Notes under the pieces: model-generated
Told to the model about the DNA's origin: nothing
The model's database searches: none
Seen by the model: the letters and a program-made list of their open reading frames with translations, nothing else
From: Dokdonia sp. PRO95
Lineage (GTDB): Bacteria; Bacteroidota; Bacteroidia; Flavobacteriales; Flavobacteriaceae
DNA: 64,000 bases
Reading direction: 5' to 3'
Assembly: GCF_000355805.1 (NCBI RefSeq)
Contig: NZ_CM001837.1
Location: 2,841,868 to 2,905,867, forward strand
In this document: positions 24,853 to 30,857 of the stretch, piece after piece
Position numbering within the stretch: position 1 is the stretch's first letter
Layout of the letters: the number at the start of each line of letters is the position of its first letter
Made by a program: the position numbers and the translations under genes

Positions 24853-25305
24853 TTATCTTATGCTTGTAGCATCATAAACGATAACTTTTTCCCACAGATG
24901 AGCACACTCCTCGATAAACTTTTTATGAGCAGCCTCATCTTGATACGCTTGCTGATCCTTTGCCGAATCAAAACTTAATACCAAATTATAAGTAAAGCTA
25001 TCATCTACAACCTCTCGGGTAGCCACAGGAGGCGTACCTATAAATTGTGTTTTGGCATATAACGAACTGTCCAAAAAAGTGCGCAGAGATTTTTCAAATA
25101 ACTGTTTGTCCTCTTCGTTAGTGGGGTCTTTAAACCAAAAATAGACGATGTGGGCATAATTTTCATTAAACGCTGTATGGCTATCTTTTGAACTAATGAG
25201 ATTATTTTCGACTGCGGTAGTACTCTCAGTAGATTCTTTTTGACCACAAGAGTTTATGAAAATGCTGAAAATGAAAAGAATAATAAGGTGTAATTGTATT
25301 TTCAT
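24853..25305 (-). CDS. Lipoprotein with a stress-responsive dimeric A/B barrel (Dabb) domain
   Basis: This 150-residue protein starts with a lipoprotein signal (lipobox INSC, C20) and a short polar linker. Residues about 50-148 form a ferredoxin-like Dabb domain: HIVYFWFKDPTNEEDKQLFEKSL, then YNLVLSFDSAKDQQAYQDEAAHKKFIEE. Dabb proteins dimerise into small barrels and often bind hydrophobic molecules; their function is usually unknown. Attachment to the membrane is the unusual part here. The ATG at 25305 diverges from rpoD, and the ABC transporter lies downstream on the same strand. Confidence 0.85.
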   Translation of the reverse strand: MKIQLHLIILFIFSIFINSCGQKESTESTTAVENNLISSKDSHTAFNENYAHIVYFWFKDPTNEEDKQLFEKSLRTFLDSSLYAKTQFIGTPPVATREVVDDSFTYNLVLSFDSAKDQQAYQDEAAHKKFIEECAHLWEKVIVYDATSIR

Positions 25306-25338
25306 GCGCTATAATTATGAGTTAAATGTAACAAATCT

Positions 25339-25346
25339 TACCTTTG
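25339..25346 (+). promoter_or_regulatory. Candidate -7 element (TACCTTTG) upstream of rpoD
   Basis: A perfect TAnnTTTG element about 200 bases before the rpoD ATG. If used, rpoD would have a leader of about 190 bases, which may be regulatory. No TTG is seen at -33. Confidence 0.35.
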
Positions 25347-25544
25347 TACGTTATATATACTCAATAATAGAGTTTATACTTTATTTTAACCTTATCATAT
25401 CTTAAAATTATCATAACATAATTTTTACTAATTTCAGTTTTACTGGGCTTAGCGTATGTTTTTTAACAGTTTTAGTTAAATACTTGCTTTTATGAATCAT
25501 TTAGGTTATAATGAGGTAATACTCACTTAATACAAAGATAATAC

Positions 25545-26411
25545 ATGAGACAACTCAAAATCACCAAGCAGGTTACTAATAGAGAGACGAAATCCCTGAA
25601 TAACTACCTTCAGGATGTGAGCAAGATTGATTTAATTACTGCCGAAGAAGAGGTTGAGTTAGCACAACGTATTCAAAAAGGAGATGAAAGAGCACTAGAC
25701 GCTCTTACAAGAGCAAATCTTCGTTTTGTAATATCTGTAGCAAAACAATATCAAAATCAAGGTTTATCCCTTTCTGATTTAATTAATGAAGGAAACGTAG
25801 GTCTAGTAAAAGCAGCAAAACGCTTTGATGAAACTAGAGGTTTTAAATTTATATCATATGCAGTATGGTGGATTAGACAATCTATCTTACAAGCTATTGC
25901 AGAGCATGCCCGTACAGTACGTCTACCTCTCAATAAAATAGGTGAGATAAGCAAGATTAACAAGGCAATGGTTTACTTACAACAAGTACACGAACGTAAG
26001 CCTACCTCTGGAGAAATAGCAAAGTATCTTGATATTTCTGAAGAAAAAGTAAAGATCTCACTTAAAAACGTAAGTCGTAGTTTAAGTATGGATGCTCCTT
26101 TTGCCGAAGGTGAAAATGACAACAACTTATATGACGTTTTAAGTTCTAGCGAGTCACCTCGTCCAGATAGAGAGCTTATGCAGGAGTCTTTGAGCATCGA
26201 GATTAACAGAGCACTTGATACACTTACAGAGAAAGAAGCAGAGGTTGTACGTTTAAACTACGGTTTAGGTAATCAACCGGCTATGACACTTCAAGAAATA
26301 GGAGATATTTTCGATTTAAGTCGTGAGCGTGTACGCCAGATTAGAGAAAAAGCTATCAAAAGATTGCGTCATACTTCTAAAAGTAAAATCTTAATGAAGT
26401 ATTTAGGATAA
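25545..26411 (+). CDS. rpoD: Primary RNA polymerase sigma factor (RpoD/SigA)
   Basis: This 288-residue sigma-70 factor is the Bacteroidota housekeeping type, which lacks region 1.1 and the long non-conserved insert. Region 1.2 begins KSLNNYLQDVSKIDLITAEE. Region 2 has NLRFVISVAKQYQNQGLSLS, DLINEGNVGLVKAAKRFD and FISYAVWWIRQSILQAI (2.3-2.4). Region 3 has RTVRLPLNKIGEI. Region 4.2 is LQEIGDIFDLSRERVRQIRE. It directs transcription from the TTG/TAnnTTTG promoters noted elsewhere in the window. The gene is a single unit ending in a strong terminator 25 bases past the stop, with a long AT-rich upstream region shared with the divergent lipoprotein gene. Confidence 0.97.
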   Translation: MRQLKITKQVTNRETKSLNNYLQDVSKIDLITAEEEVELAQRIQKGDERALDALTRANLRFVISVAKQYQNQGLSLSDLINEGNVGLVKAAKRFDETRGFKFISYAVWWIRQSILQAIAEHARTVRLPLNKIGEISKINKAMVYLQQVHERKPTSGEIAKYLDISEEKVKISLKNVSRSLSMDAPFAEGENDNNLYDVLSSSESPRPDRELMQESLSIEINRALDTLTEKEAEVVRLNYGLGNQPAMTLQEIGDIFDLSRERVRQIREKAIKRLRHTSKSKILMKYLG

Positions 26412-26754
26412 TCTCCTTTACTTTATTACAACATAAAAAAAGCCCGTTTTTACGGGCTTTTTTAGGTTAAGTAGGTTAGACATCAGTGCTAGCTTTGGGG
26501 TCTAGACACTAAAAAATCTTTGTTAATCAATATATGAATTGGGGATTCTAATTGACCATCTTTTAATGATGATTCAAATATAAAACCCTTAATTCAATCC
26601 TACAAGCTATTTGTGTATTTAATCGTTATTAAATGCATTTTATCGATATTAGTAATGTTTACATGTTAATATCTGCCAATTAGGACTACAGATTGTTATC
26701 TGGATTAAACCTTTAAGTACATTAGAAGTCTTATAGTTAGTTAAAACGTATCAC
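26412..26754. other. Gene-free stretch between rpoD and the ECF sigma gene
   Basis: About 340 AT-rich bases. It holds the rpoD terminator (26436-26463) and presumably the ECF sigma promoter. I see no repeat family, RNA gene or convincing promoter element. Confidence 0.5.
26436..26463 (+). terminator. Rho-independent terminator of rpoD
   Basis: An 11-base-pair stem AAAAAAGCCCG (26436-26446), a 6-base loop, then CGGGCTTTTTT (26453-26463). Confidence 0.92.
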
Positions 26755-27291
26755 ATAGAAGAGCAAGACCTCATACTCGCATTACAGCAAGATCCCAATA
26801 ATGGATCATTTGCCATGTTACTTGATAAATATCAAAAGCCATTGTATTGGCACATACGAGGTATTGTAAAAAATCATGAAGATGCAGATGATGTGCTGCA
26901 AAACGTCTTTATTAAAGTATATAAGGGTATTAAAAACTTCAAAGAAGATAGTAAGCTCTATACCTGGTTATATAGAATAGCAACCAATGAATCGCTAACG
27001 TTTATTAAGAAACGTGCTCGACATTTACAAATTTCAAATGAAGAGCTTCAAACGCGTATGGTAGAAAGTCTAGAGAGTGATGTCTATTTTAATGGTGACG
27101 ATATACAGCTAGCATTAGAAAAGGCAATAGCCCAATTACCAGAGAAACAGCAGCTCGTATTCCAGATGAAGTACCATCAAGATATGAAATATGAAGATAT
27201 GAGTGAGATACTTGGTACTTCTGTAGGAGCTCTTAAAAGCTCTTACCATATTGCCACAAAAAAAGTAACCGCCATATTGCAAGCAGATTAA
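26755..27291 (+). CDS. ECF-type RNA polymerase sigma factor (start codon uncertain)
   Basis: This extracytoplasmic-function sigma factor has region 2 (ILALQQDPNNGSFAMLLDKY, QKPLYWHIRGIVKNHEDADD, VLQNVFIKVY, LYTWLYRIATNE) and region 4 (LPEKQQLVFQMKYHQDMKYE, DMSEILGTSVGALKSSYHIA). The first standard start is the ATG at 26815, but that would remove the conserved beginning of region 2. The frame is open upstream to a TAG at 26734-26736, and that stretch reads as authentic sigma sequence (IEEQDLILALQQDPNNGSF). I place the start near the ATA at 26755. No ATG, GTG or TTG exists in the window 26737-26814. It is followed by a membrane protein and a Spy-like protein, forming a sigma / anti-sigma-like module. 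Confidence 0.8.
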   Translation: MEEQDLILALQQDPNNGSFAMLLDKYQKPLYWHIRGIVKNHEDADDVLQNVFIKVYKGIKNFKEDSKLYTWLYRIATNESLTFIKKRARHLQISNEELQTRMVESLESDVYFNGDDIQLALEKAIAQLPEKQQLVFQMKYHQDMKYEDMSEILGTSVGALKSSYHIATKKVTAILQAD

Positions 27292-27327
27292 ACCTTTTAA
27301 CTTTTTAAGAGTCTTATTTATAGAACT

Positions 27328-27855
27328 GTGAAAGAAACAAACAACATACCGTCTAAAAGAGGTTTTAAAGTTCCTCAGGATTATTTTGACACGAGTCGTG
27401 ATCAAATTCTTGATGATATAACTTTAAAAGCTACATTATCTAGCTCTAGTAATGAGCGCTATGATACTCCTGATGGATATTTTGAGAACTCTAAAAATGA
27501 GATTCTTGCTACGCTTTCGCGAAAGCTTGAAGAAGACAATATACCAGCTCAAGAAACTGGCACTAAAGTAATAACTCTAAAAAGCTATTACTATTCCATG
27601 GCAGGGATTGCAGCTGCCCTCCTACTCCTAGTTAGCATTGTATGGTCACAACTAGACACAACTGCCGGAATTGAGAGTATTGCTATTGCAGAATATCTTG
27701 ATAGCGAAGCAAGTGATCTTGAACAAATAGAATTTGCAGATTGGTTATCTGATGAAGACATAGATGCACTTCAAAATGATATTGCCTTAGACGAATCAAT
27801 TATTATAGACTATCTAGATGATCGCACAGATAGCTACCACTTTTATTTAGATTAA
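27328..27855 (+). CDS. Probable anti-sigma-like membrane protein with a duplicated cytoplasmic motif
   Basis: This 175-residue protein has no named domain that I recognise. It begins with GTG 36 bases after the ECF sigma gene. The N-terminal half contains a twice-repeated motif, GFKVPQDYFDTSRDQIL at residues 12-28 and RYDTPDGYFENSKNEIL at about 46-62. One transmembrane helix follows (about 90-112, YYYSMAGIAAALLLLVSIVW), then an acidic C-terminal part outside the membrane. Position, topology and size fit a sigma-sequestering membrane protein, which is inference from context. The next gene, for a Spy-like periplasmic protein, starts three bases after the stop. A palindrome copy encodes TLSRKL just after the second repeat. 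Confidence 0.7.
   Translation: MKETNNIPSKRGFKVPQDYFDTSRDQILDDITLKATLSSSSNERYDTPDGYFENSKNEILATLSRKLEEDNIPAQETGTKVITLKSYYYSMAGIAAALLLLVSIVWSQLDTTAGIESIAIAEYLDSEASDLEQIEFADWLSDEDIDALQNDIALDESIIIDYLDDRTDSYHFYLD
27512..27527. repeat. Dispersed palindrome, copy 10 (CGCTTTCGCGAAAGCT)
   Basis: Inside the anti-sigma-like gene, read as TLSRKLE. The core is exact and the last base deviates. Confidence 0.93.
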
Positions 27856-27858
27856 ATT

Positions 27859-28326
27859 ATGAGACTACTTATAACATTTATAATTACGATAATGATCACT
27901 GCGACTGCAGTAGGTCAAAAAGAAGATAGAAATGCAAAAAAAGAGAGAATACAAGCGCTTAAGGTTGCATATATAACCGAAAAACTAGCATTAACTCCAG
28001 ATCAAGCACAGGTGTTTTGGCCTATTTATAATACTTACGGAGAACGTATGTCTGAGATTTATAATAGAGAACGAAAAGTTCTTAAAGAAACCAGAGATCT
28101 GTTTGAAACAATGGACGAGAATACTGCAAAAAATACACTTGATAACATTCAGTCTTTTGAGCAGCAAAAACTTGACGCTAGAAAAACACTGTTTTTGAAT
28201 TTGCAAAACAAGCTTTCTTATAAAAAGACACTCATCCTTCTTAAAGCCGAAGGAGATTTTAGACGAGATTTATTGCATAAACTTCGTGGTGACAAAAATG
28301 CAAAGCGCGATCACAGAGAGCCGTAA
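27859..28326 (+). CDS. Spy/CpxP-like periplasmic protein, sensor of the ECF sigma module
   Basis: This 155-residue protein has a cleavable signal peptide (MRLLITFIITIMITATAVGQ) and a mostly helical, highly charged mature part. Its YITEKLALTPDQAQVFWPIY is characteristic of Bacteroidota proteins related to Spy/CpxP periplasmic chaperones or 'sensor of ECF-type sigma factor'. It lies three bases after the anti-sigma-like gene and ends 10 bases before the convergent lipoprotein gene. It probably detects envelope protein stress and feeds back on the sigma factor. That role is inferred from family and gene order. Confidence 0.78.
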   Translation: MRLLITFIITIMITATAVGQKEDRNAKKERIQALKVAYITEKLALTPDQAQVFWPIYNTYGERMSEIYNRERKVLKETRDLFETMDENTAKNTLDNIQSFEQQKLDARKTLFLNLQNKLSYKKTLILLKAEGDFRRDLLHKLRGDKNAKRDHREP

Positions 28327-28336
28327 CAAAAGCTTA

Positions 28337-29449
28337 TTATCTTTTAAAATTAAGCCTGGCTAATGCATTTTTACCTCCCGCATAAGCTGTAGAATCATTT
28401 GCAAATCTTACCGTTAAAAATGGCGCATCAGATAGTTGCTTCCATGAAGCACCTGAGTCGCTTGAGTAAGAAATACCTGTAAATCCAGCTGCAATAATTT
28501 CTTTCCCATTTGAATTCGGAACATACTGCACGCAACTTTTATAACCGTTATTTTCACCAGATGCTGTTATCACCCAGGATTTACCACCGTCGCTAGTAGT
28601 TGCAATATTATCTACGTTGTCCTCAGGTGTAGTATAATCACCTCCATATATAATACCTGTTTTATTGTCATAAAAATCCATGGTATAAGCACCTTGAGTA
28701 TCTTTTCCTTGTGCTACAGGAAGGTTATATATGCTCCATGAAAATCCTTTGTTTGCAGAGTAATACATTCTAGAAGTACCACCACCTGTAATTATCCACG
28801 TTTCATCTCTTATCGTTTTAATATTAGTATTACTTGCGGCAAAAGCTCCTTCTTTTTCTAATTGATTAGGCAGGGACCCACAATCCAGTTTACCCCAGCT
28901 AGTGCCACCATCTCTAGTAATGATAACGGATAAACAACCGTTTACAGAATCCCCTATTGCGATTCCTTCCTCCTCATTCCAAAAGGTCATAGCATCATAA
29001 AAAACTCCCTCTTCTTGTTCAGTATAAACAAGGGATACTTGGTTAGTAGTTCTATCATAGCGGTATAGAAGTGCTGGATTTTCTATAGATAATATAAAAA
29101 ATGCTTTGCTTGTACTAGCAATACTCCTAAAAGCAGGGTTTTTACCTAAGAAATCTATTCTCCCTTTATTTGTAACTTTAAATTGAGAGGCCATCGCTGC
29201 ATCGGTAGATTTGGTTTGATCCAGATTCATCTCATAAATACCGTAGTGACCATTACTACCCGCATACATGACGGCATCATTAGCAACTTCTATTGCTCGT
29301 ATGCTCGTACTATCCTGATGTAAAAATTCGATATCCACTTTCGTGAAAACGTTAGCACCCTCAATTACAGCAGTTTGATTATTATTATTTACATCCTTAC
29401 AAGATGTTACAATTAGAAATAAAAGAAAAAAAGTATATAAAATTCGCAT
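28337..29449 (-). CDS. Lipoprotein with BNR/Asp-box (beta-propeller) repeats
   Basis: This predicted lipoprotein of about 370 residues has lipobox IVTSC (C17, counting from the ATG at 29449). A TTG two codons earlier at 29455 is also possible. The mature part has repeated Asp-box motifs typical of sialidase/YCF48-like beta-propellers: TRDGGTSW, SANKGFSW, TSDGGKSW and SSDSGASW, with about 60-90 residues between them. Proteins of this type in Bacteroidota are often labelled 'oxidoreductase' without evidence, and no catalytic residues of a sialidase are evident. I regard it as a surface or periplasmic propeller of unknown ligand. A decayed palindrome (29336-29351) lies near the N-terminus. Confidence 0.8.
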   Translation of the reverse strand: MRILYTFFLLFLIVTSCKDVNNNNQTAVIEGANVFTKVDIEFLHQDSTSIRAIEVANDAVMYAGSNGHYGIYEMNLDQTKSTDAAMASQFKVTNKGRIDFLGKNPAFRSIASTSKAFFILSIENPALLYRYDRTTNQVSLVYTEQEEGVFYDAMTFWNEEEGIAIGDSVNGCLSVIITRDGGTSWGKLDCGSLPNQLEKEGAFAASNTNIKTIRDETWIITGGGTSRMYYSANKGFSWSIYNLPVAQGKDTQGAYTMDFYDNKTGIIYGGDYTTPEDNVDNIATTSDGGKSWVITASGENNGYKSCVQYVPNSNGKEIIAAGFTGISYSSDSGASWKQLSDAPFLTVRFANDSTAYAGGKNALARLNFKR

Positions 29450-29518
29450 TGTCAAAATTTTAGTAAAAATAGCACTATTCCCTAAAGAACCAATACCTTT
29501 ACACCCTCAAAATATAGT

Positions 29519-30730
29519 ATGAAATTACACAGAAATTTAGTCTTTGCAGCTGTTGATGCATTAGGAATGATATTTAATGATGGAGAACAAGCTGATAAGG
29601 TATTAAGAAAGGTTCTTAAGTTTGATAAAAGATGGGGTTCTCGTGACCGAGGTTTTATTGCGGAGACTGTTTACGACATTGTGCGCTGGCAACGCTTATA
29701 CTCAGAGATTGCAGAAGTAAAAGCACCGTACAGCAGACCTAATTTATTTAGATTATTTGCAGTTTGGGCTACATTAAGAGGTATTGAAGTTCCAGACTGG
29801 AAACAAATGGAACCTATACCTACTCGTAGAATTAAAGGACGTTTTGACGAACTTTCAAAAATTAGAAAATTCAAGGAATCTATTCCAGATTGGATGGATG
29901 AGATGGGTGAGAAAGCTCTTGGTAAAAAGTGGGCTGCAGAGCTTGCTGCTTTAAATACACAGGCACAAGTAGTATTACGAGCAAATACATTAAAAACCAC
30001 TCCAAAGGACTTAAGAAACACCCTTGCAGATCAAGATATAGACACTCGATTATTAGATGGCTATCCTGATGCTGTGGAGCTTGTAGAACGTAAAAATGTA
30101 TTTACTACAGAAGCTTTTAAAAGTGGTTTCTTTGAAGTGCAAGACGCTTCATCACAAAAAGTAGCACGCATGCTTGATGTAAAACCAGGAATGCGCGTTG
30201 TAGATACCTGTGCAGGTGCTGGAGGAAAAACATTACATCTTGCAGCCCTAATGGAAAATAAAGGGCAGATTATCGCTATGGATATCTACGAAGGTAAACT
30301 TAAGGAACTTAAAAGAAGATCTAAGCGAGCTGGAGCTCACAACATAGAGACAAGAGAAATTACATCAACTAAGGTATTTAAAAAATTATATAACACCGCA
30401 GACCGCGTATTAATTGATGCTCCATGTACTGGGCTAGGAACTATTAAGCGTAATCCAGATTTGAAATGGAAATTACAGCCAGAGTTTATAGATAAGGTGG
30501 TGCAAAGGCAAGCAGAATTACTAGATAGCTATAGTAAAATTGTTAAAGACGGCGGTAAAATGCTATATGCTACTTGTTCTATTTTGCCTAGAGAAAACCA
30601 AGAACAAGTACAAGCATTTCTAGCTACAGAACAAGGCCAGAAGTTTCAACTAGATAAGGAAGAAACTGTAAGCCCGGCAAAAAATGGTTACGACGGATTT
30701 TATATGGCTTTGCTTTCGCGAAAGCAATAA
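29519..30730 (+). CDS. RNA (cytosine-5)-methyltransferase, RsmB/NOL1-NOP2-sun family
   Basis: This 403-residue SAM-dependent enzyme forms m5C in RNA, most likely 16S rRNA. The N-terminal half resembles the NusB-like domain of RsmB (VLRKVLKFDKRWGSRDRGFI). The catalytic half has the SAM loop VVDTCAGAGGKTLHLAALME, the active-site pair DAPCTGLG and YATCSILPRENQ, with a Cys in each, and the substrate loop NPDLKWK. The gene ends inside a palindrome copy, so the last residues LLSRKQ and the approach to the stop are encoded by the repeat. A 21-base-pair hairpin lies downstream. The RNA target is not certain. Confidence 0.9.
   Translation: MKLHRNLVFAAVDALGMIFNDGEQADKVLRKVLKFDKRWGSRDRGFIAETVYDIVRWQRLYSEIAEVKAPYSRPNLFRLFAVWATLRGIEVPDWKQMEPIPTRRIKGRFDELSKIRKFKESIPDWMDEMGEKALGKKWAAELAALNTQAQVVLRANTLKTTPKDLRNTLADQDIDTRLLDGYPDAVELVERKNVFTTEAFKSGFFEVQDASSQKVARMLDVKPGMRVVDTCAGAGGKTLHLAALMENKGQIIAMDIYEGKLKELKRRSKRAGAHNIETREITSTKVFKKLYNTADRVLIDAPCTGLGTIKRNPDLKWKLQPEFIDKVVQRQAELLDSYSKIVKDGGKMLYATCSILPRENQEQVQAFLATEQGQKFQLDKEETVSPAKNGYDGFYMALLSRKQ
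30711..30726. repeat. Dispersed palindrome, copy 11 (TGCTTTCGCGAAAGCA), at a gene end
   Basis: A fully symmetric 16-mer in its own right (T/A outer pair), encoding the C-terminal LSRKQ of the methyltransferase just before its stop codon. Confidence 0.94.
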
Positions 30731-30781
30731 AACCACCCAATCACTTCTCATTAAACATATAAAATGTTTTGAGATTATACT

Positions 30782-30827
30782 TAAAGAAAGAGCCTTGTTA
30801 TCGTGTGATAACAAGGCTCTTTCTTTA
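30782..30827. terminator. Bidirectional terminator with a perfect 21-base-pair stem
   Basis: The arm at 30782-30802 pairs perfectly with 30807-30827 around the loop GTGT. A-rich and T-rich outer ends allow termination on both strands. It lies between the convergent m5C methyltransferase and T9SS cargo genes. Confidence 0.9.
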
Positions 30828-30857
30828 TTAGTATGTTCGAACTGTACAATTTTAAAT

